From contig NZ_JAYFUM010000037.1 in NCBI RefSeq assembly GCF_034929435.1, positions 1 through 17,318 on the forward strand: a stretch of 17,318 bases of DNA, in the 5' to 3' direction. The position numbers were made by a program, and so were the translations under genes. The first letter of the stretch is position 1, and the number at the start of each line of letters is the position of its first letter. The DNA comes from Arcicella rigui. GTDB taxonomy: Bacteria; Bacteroidota; Bacteroidia; Cytophagales; Spirosomataceae. Shown here one piece after another: positions 1 to 7,339 of the stretch. Below the pieces are notes generated by a model that was not told where the DNA came from, made no database searches, and was given only the letters and a program-made list of their open reading frames with translations.

Positions 1-20
1 GTAGATGTGCCTTGGGCATA

Positions 21-80
21 ATAAAACCTCCTGTTTTTTGTGTTTGTCGTAATTCACAAAATAAACAAGGAGGTTTTTAT
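21..80. terminator. Probable bidirectional terminator hairpin downstream of the GH5-like gene
   Basis: AAAACCTCCT (23-32) is complementary to AGGAGGTTTT (68-77). Inside the long loop a second stem, TTTTGTG (36-42) with CACAAAA (55-61), extends the fold. On the plus strand the stem runs into TTTTTATTT; on the minus strand into TTTTATTAT. It could therefore stop the leftward glycosidase operon and also a gene entering from the left. The tract on the minus strand is short, so efficiency is uncertain. Bases 81-148 hold no further feature. Confidence 0.55.
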
Positions 81-148
81 TTGTCAAGTCATACCCAAAA
101 TTCGGGATGACTCATGTTTTTAACACAAATTTAAGCGGATTGGGCTTT

Positions 149-1219
149 TTACTTCTTGCCTGTTAAATCTTTAATAACTTTCACCTCGTCTTGTTTGTAA
201 GGTGTTCCATCTGGTCTGAAAATATCATGAAACCACAATTCTGGCTCTTTTCCATCGGGCATTGGCTTGTCCCAAGCATAAATCGTGTTGGTTTTTCCTG
301 CTACTAAACCCCAGTTATAAGCCGCAATGTTTTCTTTTTTCAACATTGGCATAATGGTACTAAACAAACTGTTTCTACTTCTTGCCATATACTCTGTACA
401 AATCAAAGGGCGTTGAGAAAGTGTTCTGAGTTTAGCAATATCTTGACGGTGATTTTCGGCATCACCATAATTATGATAAGTAGTTACGTCTGAATTTTTG
501 ATTTGGAATTCAGACAATTCTTTCAATTTCCAATCCCAAACGCCTGCTGAAAGTGGCTGACTTGGGTTTACTTGTCGTCCCCAAACGAATACTTTTTCTA
601 ATAAAGGCATACTACGATTGCCGTAGCCAGAATTGCCCGGTTCGTTGTATAAATCCCATAATACGATTCGCTTATCATTTTTAAAGCTTGTTAAAACATC
701 TTTTACATAAGCTTCTAATTTTTCTATTACTTGTGGTTCTGTGAAAATTAATTCACCTGGGTCACGTACCCATCCTGAGTTATGAACGCCCGGTTTTGGA
801 GCAGGCTGTTTTCCAAGGCTATAAGTAGGATTCCAACAGTCATCAAACAATACAAAAAGTGTAGAAATATGATGCTTGTCGGCTATTTTCAAGTACTGAT
901 TCACACGATTTTTAAAGCCTGCTGGGTCAACTTCCCAAGCTAAATGATGTAAATACACTCGCATTGAGTTCATTCCGATACTTTCGGCATAGCCCAATTC
1001 TCGGTCGATAGTCGCTGGGTCAAAACTTTCAGCTTGCCACATTTCTAATTGATTGATGGCAGTACTTGGAATAAAATCACTGCCTCGTAGCCAACCTTTG
1101 GTTTTGTACCAAGCATTTGCTTTTTCAACCGACCAGATTTCTCGTGGTGTTTGGGCAAAAATACTTTGTGACAATAAACTAAAAGCCACAAGGCTAAGTA
1201 ATGTTTTGAAGATTTTCAT
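149..1219 (-). CDS. Exported GH5-like (clan GH-A) glycoside hydrolase, cellulase/mannanase-type fold
   Basis: This 356-residue protein begins with a Sec signal peptide (residues 1-22: MKIFK, a hydrophobic run, then a cleavage context ending FAQ). The rest looks like a single (beta/alpha)8 barrel of clan GH-A. The expected retaining pair is visible: acid/base E193 in LYNEPG (190-195) and a likely nucleophile E276 in ICTEYMAR (273-280). Other barrel signatures are RVYLHHLAW (87-95), LFDDCWN (124-130), TYHNYG (247-252) and YNWGL (301-305). It is the second gene of a leftward unit, 33 bp after the GH43 gene, so the two probably act on the same plant or microbial glycan in the periplasm. The barrel is compact with no binding module. 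Exact family and substrate (beta-mannan, glucan, xylan) cannot be read from sequence; the clan is firm, the GH5 label less so. Confidence 0.85.
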   Translation of the reverse strand: MKIFKTLLSLVAFSLLSQSIFAQTPREIWSVEKANAWYKTKGWLRGSDFIPSTAINQLEMWQAESFDPATIDRELGYAESIGMNSMRVYLHHLAWEVDPAGFKNRVNQYLKIADKHHISTLFVLFDDCWNPTYSLGKQPAPKPGVHNSGWVRDPGELIFTEPQVIEKLEAYVKDVLTSFKNDKRIVLWDLYNEPGNSGYGNRSMPLLEKVFVWGRQVNPSQPLSAGVWDWKLKELSEFQIKNSDVTTYHNYGDAENHRQDIAKLRTLSQRPLICTEYMARSRNSLFSTIMPMLKKENIAAYNWGLVAGKTNTIYAWDKPMPDGKEPELWFHDIFRPDGTPYKQDEVKVIKDLTGKK

Positions 1220-1252
1220 AAGGTAAAAATTTATAATAAATAATTGAAATAC

Positions 1253-2293
1253 TTATTCTGAAGGGATTTTTAAACTTTGGCTCTCTTTAACGGGCAAACC
1301 AAAATTGGGCGTTCCGTCAGAATTCCAAGTAAATTTCTGAGCTCTCGGCGAGCGAAAACCGCCACAACCTTGCCCTGCTTTTGAATTGGCATGGTACAAA
1401 ATCCAATCTTCTTTGCCGTCGGGCGATTTAAAAAATGAATTATGACCGGGAGCGAAAACTCCATTTTCTGGCGATTGTTTGAAAACTGGTGTTGGTGATT
1501 TTTTCCAGCTATTCGGATTCATAATATCAGCATTTGCAGCGGCTGTCAGCATTCCTAAAGCGTAAAAATCTGTCCAACAACCACTTGCTGAATAAATGAT
1601 AAATAATTTATCGCCATGTTTCAGAATCTGTGGGCCTTCGTTCACATTTACGTGTGGCAAATTCGGGTCGTTCAAATCGCCGTGTTTTTCCCAATCAAAA
1701 TCTGACCCTGATAATTTTGCACGATTTCCTTCAATCGTCCACGGATTTGCCATCTTGGCGATATAAATATTCTGCTGTCCATTTTTATCACCTTCCCAAC
1801 CCGACCAAATCATGAATAATTGTCCACGATGCTCAAACACGTCGCCATCAATTGCCCATTTATCAGCAGCGTCGGCAACTTTTCCTTTAAAAATCCACTC
1901 GCCTTTCATTGGGTCTGGCGAAGCATTTTCTAATACATACATTCGGTGATGATTGTTGTCGCCATCATCTGCGGCAAAGTACATATACCATTTGCCTTGA
2001 ATAAAATGAATTTCAGGAGCCCACAATTCTTTAGAGTACATCGTTCCTTGTGGTGGTGTCCAGATGGTTTTACTTTCAGCCGTTTTTAGGTTAGCAATAT
2101 TTTTGGTTTTCCAAAGTACCAATTTGTTTTGCGAAGTATGTGTGTAATAGTAGTAACCATCTTTATAAAAACTGTACGGGTCTGCTCCAGATGGTAATAA
2201 AGGATTATTGAAGAGTGCTTCTTGTGAATGCTGGGCACAACTTCCAAAAATAGAAACGACTGTACAGAGGAATAAAAAGATTATTTTTTTCAT
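1253..2293 (-). CDS. GH43-family glycosidase, probable lipoprotein (arabinofuranosidase/xylosidase type)
   Basis: A 346-residue five-bladed beta-propeller of GH43 type. The N-terminus MKKIIFLFLC is hydrophobic and ends in FGSC, with C19 as a plausible lipidated cysteine, so the enzyme is probably membrane anchored. The three acidic residues of the family are visible: catalytic base D38 in SGADPY (36-40), pKa-modulating D149 in AIDGDVF (147-153), and general acid E219 in NEGP (218-221). WAPEIHF (91-97) and APGHNSFF (281-288), with the metal/loop histidine H284, are also typical. At one domain it is at the short end for the family, with no C-terminal beta-sandwich. It is the first gene of the leftward pair with the GH5-like enzyme. 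Alpha-L-arabinofuranosidase or beta-xylosidase activity is a family inference; the sequence does not separate them. Confidence 0.88.
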   Translation of the reverse strand: MKKIIFLFLCTVVSIFGSCAQHSQEALFNNPLLPSGADPYSFYKDGYYYYTHTSQNKLVLWKTKNIANLKTAESKTIWTPPQGTMYSKELWAPEIHFIQGKWYMYFAADDGDNNHHRMYVLENASPDPMKGEWIFKGKVADAADKWAIDGDVFEHRGQLFMIWSGWEGDKNGQQNIYIAKMANPWTIEGNRAKLSGSDFDWEKHGDLNDPNLPHVNVNEGPQILKHGDKLFIIYSASGCWTDFYALGMLTAAANADIMNPNSWKKSPTPVFKQSPENGVFAPGHNSFFKSPDGKEDWILYHANSKAGQGCGGFRSPRAQKFTWNSDGTPNFGLPVKESQSLKIPSE

Positions 2294-2365
2294 AGACGAT
2301 GATTTTGATAACAGAAAATGGCTTTATCGCTGGAACTCTTTTACAAAACTTGCCCAGAGGAGATT

Positions 2366-2414
2366 GAAATACTTATCAAAAAGTATTTTGCAAAATTCAT
2401 TATTTAAGTATTTC
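2366..2414. repeat. 10-bp inverted repeat upstream of the GH43 gene
   Basis: GAAATACTTA (2366-2375) and TAAGTATTTC (2405-2414) are perfect reverse complements with a 29-nt spacer. A third, direct AAGTATTT lies in the spacer at 2391-2398. The block starts 73 bp before the GH43 start codon, where an activator or repressor could bind. A longer form of the left arm, ATTGAAATACTTAT (2363-2376), recurs at 1243-1256 at the 3' end of the same gene. The function is inferred from position only. Confidence 0.4.
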
Positions 2415-2601
2415 GATAAATAATGTGACAAAGTGAAGAAATTTTTCTTGATTTTACTTTTCAAAAGTTATTCAAAATGTCTCAATTCATATTCTAAGAT
2501 TACTTGAGGCGTACTTATTCAAAAAATTTGGCATTAGAACGTTCAAGTAAAATTTTAAAACAAACTCATCAGTTTCTATTTTAGAGAAGGAAAGTATTTT
2601 A

Positions 2602-2636
2602 TTTAGTTCCGATAATATTTAATTATCAGAACTAAA
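2602..2636. promoter_or_regulatory. 15-bp imperfect palindrome with dif-like centre, at recombinase promoter
   Basis: TTTAGTTCCGATAAT (2602-2616) and ATTATCAGAACTAAA (2622-2636) are reverse complements at 14 of 15 positions, separated by 5 nt. Read as a recombinase core, the inner part is ATAA-N7-TTAT, which resembles Xer dif sites (ATAA-N6-TTAT) flanked by inverted arms. It ends one base before the -7 box of the recombinase gene. It may be an operator bound by the recombinase or another regulator, or a recombination core. No second copy was found by eye in this window. Confidence 0.55.
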
Positions 2637-2637
2637 G

Positions 2638-2645
2638 TATATTTG
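2638..2645 (+). promoter_or_regulatory. Probable Bacteroidota -7 promoter box for the recombinase gene
   Basis: TATATTTG matches the Bacteroidota -7 consensus TAnnTTTG and lies 25 bp before the ATG, giving an expected short leader. No good TTTG -33 element is present at the usual distance; that region is occupied by the palindrome, which suggests the promoter is weak or controlled there. Confidence 0.5.
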
Positions 2646-2669
2646 CTGGCAATTCAATAAAATTGAGTC

Positions 2670-3626
2670 ATGCAAGAAATTTCTTCCAACATATCGTCTC
2701 AGGCTTTGGCAAATGTTCAGACACTTGCCGAAAAAGTAAATGCCTACGGACGCAAAGGTTTGGAAGGTGCGATAAATACACAAAGAGCGTATCGAGCAGA
2801 TTTAAAACATTTCAATACTTGGTGCGAAAGTCAGCAAATAAGTATAATGCCCGCTTCGGCAAGTACACTTTCGGCTTATGCGGCACATTTGGCAGACACG
2901 CATAAATGGGCAAGTATCAATCGTCGTTTCGCCGCCATCAAAAAACTACACGAACTCAACGATGTAACACTTCCCACACAAGACCGACAATTTCGTGCCG
3001 TGATGGAAGGCATCAAAAGAGTAAAAGGCATTCGACAACAACAAGCTCCAGCTTTTAATATCAAAGAAATCAAAAACGTATTGCGTGCCATTGAAAGTAA
3101 TACCAATACTTCATTGAGAAATAAAGCCATTTTATTATTGGGTTTCACAGGTGCGTTTAGGCGTTCGGAATTGGTGGCTTTGAATATTGAAGATTTGACT
3201 TTTTCGGAAGAAGGACTCATCGTTTCGATGCAAAGCAGTAAAACCAATCAGTATGGCGACTGCGAAGAAAAAGCCATTTTTTACAGTCCAGAAACGGCAC
3301 TTTGTCCAGTAAGAACTTTGCAAACTTGGATAAGTACTTTAGCAAGAGACACCGGGCCATTGTTTGTAAGAATCCGAAAAGGCGACCAACTGAGCCAAGA
3401 AAGACTGAGCGATAAAACAGTAAATGATTTAGTGAAAAAAAACTTAGGCGAAAAATACTCAGCTCATTCACTCAGAGCCTCATTCATCACCATCGCCAAA
3501 CTCAACGGAGCAGACGACAGCGAAGTAATGCGACAAACCAAGCACAAAACTTCTGCCATGATTATCCGCTATACTCGTTTAGAAAACATCAAACAACACA
3601 ATGCCGCTATGAAGTTGGGCTTGTAG
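2670..3626 (+). CDS. Tyrosine recombinase / integrase (XerC/D-like)
   Basis: A complete 318-residue site-specific recombinase. Residues about 20-115 form the SAM-like core-binding domain (NTQRAYRADLKHFNTWC); residues about 128-318 form the catalytic domain. All six active-site positions are visible: R164 in GAFRRSEL (161-168), K191 in SSKTNQ (189-194), H266 and R269 in AHSLR (265-269), H292 in TKHKTS (290-295) and nucleophile Y301 in IRYTR (299-303). Length suits a simple Xer-like enzyme without an arm-binding domain. No excisionase, relaxase, phage or transposon genes accompany it. Its 3' end overlaps the converging ATPase gene by 20 bp. Possible roles are a solitary integrase of a degraded element, an invertase of the kind Bacteroidota use for phase variation, or a Xer-type resolvase. 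The ATG follows the -7 box at a normal distance. Confidence 0.92.
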   Translation: MQEISSNISSQALANVQTLAEKVNAYGRKGLEGAINTQRAYRADLKHFNTWCESQQISIMPASASTLSAYAAHLADTHKWASINRRFAAIKKLHELNDVTLPTQDRQFRAVMEGIKRVKGIRQQQAPAFNIKEIKNVLRAIESNTNTSLRNKAILLLGFTGAFRRSELVALNIEDLTFSEEGLIVSMQSSKTNQYGDCEEKAIFYSPETALCPVRTLQTWISTLARDTGPLFVRIRKGDQLSQERLSDKTVNDLVKKNLGEKYSAHSLRASFITIAKLNGADDSEVMRQTKHKTSAMIIRYTRLENIKQHNAAMKLGL

Positions 3627-4824
3627 GATTGTACTGAAAACATAATTCTAAATCTATTAAATGTTGAATAATTTCGGGAACATTACAAACCATCCATTGC
3701 GGTCGGAAATAGAAATTACCTCCTTCAGTCGTTACAATAAAATTATGTTGGGTTGCCAAATCATTAATGGCTTCTGTCGAACCTTTTTTTAATGAATTTG
3801 CCGTAGAAAGTTTGATTTCAATCGCCACAATCGGCTTTATTCCTCTCACTAAAACCAAGTCAATTTCCGCTCCGTTTGAGGTTCTATAAAAGTAAGGCAC
3901 AACATCGTCTTTTAGCTGTTTACAGACTTGCTCTATCACATAGCCTTCCCAAGAATTGCCAATCAAATGGTTTTCGACAAGTGATTCATAAGAAGATAAA
4001 TTCAACAAATAATGTAAATTTCCTGTATCTCTAAAATAAATCTTGGGTGATTTTATCAATCTTTTTGAAATATTTACTGACCACGGAGCAAGGCTTCGTA
4101 TCAAAAAAGATTGCTCTAAAAGATTTAAGTACTTCTTTAATTTTCTTTGTTCAATTTGCAGTGAATTCGACAAACTCGAAACATTCAGCAACGAACCATG
4201 AAGACTTGCCAACATTCTAAGCAAACGCTGTAAAACAATTGGGTTTTCAGCAACTCCCAGCAAGGCTAAATCTCTTTCGGCATAGCTTTTAATATAATTT
4301 TGTTGCCAAGCCCACCAAAATTTATCTTCTGGTGCTAAAATAGCATCAGGAAAGCCACCTCTGAACCAACTAACCTTTTGATTTATACCCATTTGCTTTA
4401 CTTCTGATAAAGCTAATGTTGAAAGTTCTTGAAAAGCGATTCTGCCTGCAAGTGTTTCTTGACTGGTGGCTAAAAATTCAGGCGAAGCAGAACCCAACAA
4501 AATAAAACGACCTGCTACTCGATACTCGTCAATTAAAGACCTCAATAAAGGAAACAAAGGAAGCATCAATTGTACTTCATCAATAATAACCGTTTTGTCT
4601 TTAAATTGACTAAAAAACCAAACAGGTTGAGCTTGGATTTGCTCGTAAGTTTGTGGATTTTCTAAATCAAAATAAATACTTTCTTTAGGAGTCGACTGCA
4701 TCAGTAGTTTCGCTAAAGTAGTTTTTCCGACTTGTCTTGGCCCAACAATGCCAAGGACAGGAAAAAACCGAAGGTATTCTATTAGTTGCTGAGTAAGGAA
4801 TCGTGAAATCATTTGTTTTTTCAT
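3607..4824 (-). CDS. AAA-type ATPase with C-terminal DUF4143 (PD-(D/E)XK-like) domain
   Basis: 405 residues with the layout of the COG1373-type ATPases common in bacteria and archaea. The N-terminal P-loop domain has Walker A GPRQVGKTT (28-36), Walker B VIIDE (79-83) and a sensor-1-like LLGSAS (109-114). A helical, winged-helix-like middle (about 190-270) follows, then the DUF4143 region, in which AEIDLVLV (319-326) and AIEIKLS (334-340) have the spacing of a PD-(D/E)XK nuclease fold (D322, E336, K338). The cellular role of this family is unsettled; members are often single genes near mobile or defence genes, and nuclease activity is not established. Here it converges on the recombinase, overlapping its last 20 bp, and its own start codon lies inside an inverted repeat, which suggests autoregulation. 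No sign of truncation. Confidence 0.88.
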   Translation of the reverse strand: MKKQMISRFLTQQLIEYLRFFPVLGIVGPRQVGKTTLAKLLMQSTPKESIYFDLENPQTYEQIQAQPVWFFSQFKDKTVIIDEVQLMLPLFPLLRSLIDEYRVAGRFILLGSASPEFLATSQETLAGRIAFQELSTLALSEVKQMGINQKVSWFRGGFPDAILAPEDKFWWAWQQNYIKSYAERDLALLGVAENPIVLQRLLRMLASLHGSLLNVSSLSNSLQIEQRKLKKYLNLLEQSFLIRSLAPWSVNISKRLIKSPKIYFRDTGNLHYLLNLSSYESLVENHLIGNSWEGYVIEQVCKQLKDDVVPYFYRTSNGAEIDLVLVRGIKPIVAIEIKLSTANSLKKGSTEAINDLATQHNFIVTTEGGNFYFRPQWMVCNVPEIIQHLIDLELCFQYNPTSPTS

Positions 4825-4861
4825 GTAATTTATACAATAAATGTAAAATTTACATGAAAAA
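4817..4861. promoter_or_regulatory. Nested palindromes covering the ATPase start codon, operator candidate
   Basis: TTTTTCATGTAA (4817-4828) and TTACATGAAAAA (4850-4861) form a perfect 12-bp inverted repeat with a 21-nt spacer. Inside it ATGTAAA (4841-4847), one base, and TTTACAT (4849-4855) form a second perfect palindrome. The ATPase start codon (4822-4824, minus strand) is within the left arm. Three copies of an ATGTAA half-site at this position suggest repressor binding, or an mRNA hairpin that hides the start codon. Confidence 0.5.
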
Positions 4862-4936
4862 TATATAATTATTTTCCTTCTTGAACATTATAAATGAGCA
4901 AATTCTTCCTTTTAAGCATACAAAAACATCGTCCTT

Positions 4937-4967
4937 TATTCTTTGCTTAAACGTATAACAAAGAATA
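4937..4967. repeat. 9-bp inverted repeat upstream of the GH92 gene
   Basis: TATTCTTTG (4937-4945) and CAAAGAATA (4959-4967) are perfect reverse complements with a 13-nt spacer, ending 57 bp before the GH92 ATG. It could be an operator for the mannosidase gene. The remainder of the 200-bp gap is AT-rich without a clear promoter. Confidence 0.35.
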
Positions 4968-5024
4968 GAAAGCAGCCTTGAATACACTAATTTTAACAAA
5001 TTATCCAACATAAAAAATATTATA

Positions 5025-7292
5025 ATGCTTAAAAGAATCTATCTCTGCTTATTCTTGATTAGTACTCATTTTGTCTCATTAAGTCAGTCAAATCCTGTTG
5101 ATTTAGTGAATACTTTGATGGGAACTGCCTCAAAACCAAGCCTATCCACAGGCAATACTTATCCAGCCATTGCACTTCCTTGGGGAATGAATTTCTGGAT
5201 GCCACAAACTGGCAAAATGGGCGACGGCTGGGCTTATACTTATGATGCCGACAAAATCAGAGGCTTTAAACAAACTCACCAACCAAGTCCGTGGATTAAT
5301 GATTACGGTCAGTTCGTCATTATGCCAACTACTGGTAAAAAAGTTTTTAAAGAAGACGACCGTGCAAGTTGGTTTTCGCACAAAGCCGAAGTAGCCAAAC
5401 CGCATTATTACAGCGTTTACTTAGCCGACCACGACGTTACCACTGAAATCACGCCCACAGAAAGAGCCGCAGTTTTGCGTTTTACTTTCCCAAAAACCGA
5501 TAAAGCTCACATTGTAATTGATGCTTTAGACAAAGGTTCTTATATCAAAATCATTCCAAACGAAAGAAAAATCATTGGTTATACCACCAAAAATTCTGGC
5601 GGTGTTCCTGATAATTTCAAGAATTATTTCGTGATTCAATTCGATAAAGCTTTCGCCAATACAAGTACTTGGAATGGCAAAGAATTGTCGGATAATGTAC
5701 TGGAAATCAAAGAAAACCATACAGGTGCAGTAATTGATTTTGCTACTGAAAAAGGCGAAAAAGTACATGCAAAAGTAGCTTCTTCTTTCATTAGTTTTGA
5801 ACAAGCTGAAATCAATTTGAAAGAAATTGGACAAGACAATTTCGACCAAGTAAAAGCAAAAGCTGAAAAAATTTGGAATACTTCTTTAAATCGTTTGAAA
5901 GTAGAAGGCGGCAGCGACCAGCAAACTCGTACTTTTTACTCTTGTTTGTACCGCACAATGTTGTTTCCAAGAAAGTTTTATGAACTTGACAAACAAGGAA
6001 AAGTAGTACATTATAGCCCTTACAATGGCAAAGTATTGCCGGGATATATGTTTACAGACAATGGTTTTTGGGATACTTTCAGAGCCGTTTTCCCTTTCTT
6101 CAATTTGATGTTCCCTTCGCTGAACGCACAAATTATGCAAGGTTTAGCCAATACTTATGACGAAAGTGGTTTCTTACCAGAATGGGCAAGTCCGGGCCAC
6201 CGTGACTGTATGGTAGGTTCAAATTCAGCATCAATTATTGCCGACGCTTATCTGAAAGGAGGCAAAGGTTTTGACATCTACAAACTGTATCAAGCTTTAG
6301 TGAAAAACAGTGAAAACGAAGGCCCTTTAAGTTCTGTCGGAAGGTTGGGTGTAAAGTATTATAATCAATTAGGTTATGTTCCTTACGATGTAAAAATTAA
6401 TGAAAATGCTGCCAGAACTTTAGAGTACGCTTATGACGATTTCTGTATTTCTGAGTTGGCGAAAGCCCTAAAACGCCCACAGGAAGAAATTGACCGATTT
6501 GCTAAACGTTCACAAAACTATAAAAACCTATTTGACCCAAGTACTAAATTGATGCGTGGGAAAAATCAAGATGGTACTTTCCAAACGCCTTTCAATCCTT
6601 TTAAATGGGGCGATGCTTTTACAGAAGGTAATAGCTGGCATTATACTTGGAGCGTTTTTCATGACATCAACGGTCTTTCTAATTTGATGGGTGGAAGTAA
6701 AGGTTTTAGCAAAATGTTGGATTCTGTTTTTGTAGTTCCTCCTGTTTTTGATGATTCTTATTATGGTTTTGTCATTCACGAAATTCGTGAAATGCAAATT
6801 ATGAACATGGGAAATTACGCTCACGGAAACCAACCAATTCAGCACATGATTTACTTGTATAATTATGCTGGCGAGCCTTGGAAAACCCAATATTGGATTA
6901 GAGAAGTAATGAATAAAATGTATCAGCCAACCCCAGATGGCTATTGTGGCGACGAAGATAATGGGCAAACTTCGGCTTGGTATGTATTCTCGGCTTTGGG
7001 TTTTTACCCTGTAACACCTGCCACAGACCAGTACGTTTTAGGTACTCCGTTGTTTAAAAAAGTAACCTTATCGCTTGAAAATGGCAAGAAAATAACGATA
7101 AATGCCCCAGAAAATAACGAGCAAAACAAGTATATCCAAAGTGTAAAATTCAATGGAGCAAGCTACTCGAAAAACTGGTTGAGTCATAAAAAACTAACAG
7201 AAGGAGCAACAATTGACTTCAAAATGTCCATTTCTCCTAACAAACAAAGAGGGGTAAATCCTGCTGATTTCCCTTTCTCTTTTTCAAAGTAA
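5025..7292 (+). CDS. GH92 alpha-mannosidase, exported
   Basis: A full-length (755 residues) GH92 enzyme: calcium-dependent, inverting exo-alpha-mannosidase family. A Sec signal peptide (1-20, ending VSLS) sends it to the periplasm. The N-terminal beta-sandwich starts with VNTLMGT and GNTYPAIALPWGMN (43-56). The (alpha/alpha)6 barrel carries the expected general acid E534 in FTEGNSWHY (532-540), the pair H585-E586 in VIHEIREM (583-590), and base candidates D643 and D645 in CGDEDNGQTSAW (641-652). From memory of the Bacteroides enzyme BT3990 (E533, H584/E585, D642, D644), residue spacing matches exactly, and H-E there marks alpha-1,2 specificity. An HGNQP motif (600-604) stands where many members have HGNEP. 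It is monocistronic, between an ATPase on the opposite strand and a strong terminator. Likely substrates are N-glycan or yeast-type mannan chains; linkage is an inference. Confidence 0.93.
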   Translation: MLKRIYLCLFLISTHFVSLSQSNPVDLVNTLMGTASKPSLSTGNTYPAIALPWGMNFWMPQTGKMGDGWAYTYDADKIRGFKQTHQPSPWINDYGQFVIMPTTGKKVFKEDDRASWFSHKAEVAKPHYYSVYLADHDVTTEITPTERAAVLRFTFPKTDKAHIVIDALDKGSYIKIIPNERKIIGYTTKNSGGVPDNFKNYFVIQFDKAFANTSTWNGKELSDNVLEIKENHTGAVIDFATEKGEKVHAKVASSFISFEQAEINLKEIGQDNFDQVKAKAEKIWNTSLNRLKVEGGSDQQTRTFYSCLYRTMLFPRKFYELDKQGKVVHYSPYNGKVLPGYMFTDNGFWDTFRAVFPFFNLMFPSLNAQIMQGLANTYDESGFLPEWASPGHRDCMVGSNSASIIADAYLKGGKGFDIYKLYQALVKNSENEGPLSSVGRLGVKYYNQLGYVPYDVKINENAARTLEYAYDDFCISELAKALKRPQEEIDRFAKRSQNYKNLFDPSTKLMRGKNQDGTFQTPFNPFKWGDAFTEGNSWHYTWSVFHDINGLSNLMGGSKGFSKMLDSVFVVPPVFDDSYYGFVIHEIREMQIMNMGNYAHGNQPIQHMIYLYNYAGEPWKTQYWIREVMNKMYQPTPDGYCGDEDNGQTSAWYVFSALGFYPVTPATDQYVLGTPLFKKVTLSLENGKKITINAPENNEQNKYIQSVKFNGASYSKNWLSHKKLTEGATIDFKMSISPNKQRGVNPADFPFSFSK

Positions 7293-7299
7293 ATATTAG

Positions 7300-7339
7300 A
7301 AAAGTCCCAAATTCAGTAATTGAATTTGGGACTTTTTTT
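7300..7339. terminator. Strong bidirectional intrinsic terminator (GH92 / aldehyde dehydrogenase)
   Basis: A perfect 16-bp stem, AAAAGTCCCAAATTCA (7300-7315) with TGAATTTGGGACTTTT (7321-7336), has a 5-nt loop and is followed by a T-run to 7339 on the plus strand. It sits between convergent genes and directly abuts the stop codon of the leftward aldehyde dehydrogenase (7338-7340), so it can serve both; the minus-strand T-run is shorter (TTTT). Confidence 0.9.

Larger units (their letters stand above)
2294..2669. other. Divergent intergenic region between GH43 gene and recombinase gene
   Basis: These 376 bp hold no convincing gene. They contain a 10-bp inverted repeat near the GH43 side (2366-2414), further AAGTATTT copies (2391-2398 and 2593-2600), the long palindrome at 2602-2636, and a -7 box for the recombinase. 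No clear -7 box for the leftward GH43 gene was recognised: CAAANNTA on the plus strand is absent in good form, and the closest candidates have one extra base of spacing. Confidence 0.6.

Noticed and set aside
2208..2423. Rightward open frame of 71 codons across the GH43 start region
   Set aside because: It overlaps the signal-peptide end of the GH43 gene on the other strand, has low-complexity composition and no recognisable domain.
2876..3471. Antisense open frames inside the recombinase gene
   Set aside because: The plus-strand gene has all catalytic residues of a tyrosine recombinase; the opposite frames have none of any family.
5526..5849. Long antisense open frames inside the GH92 gene
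   Set aside because: They arise from codon bias of the real gene on the plus strand and encode no recognisable protein.
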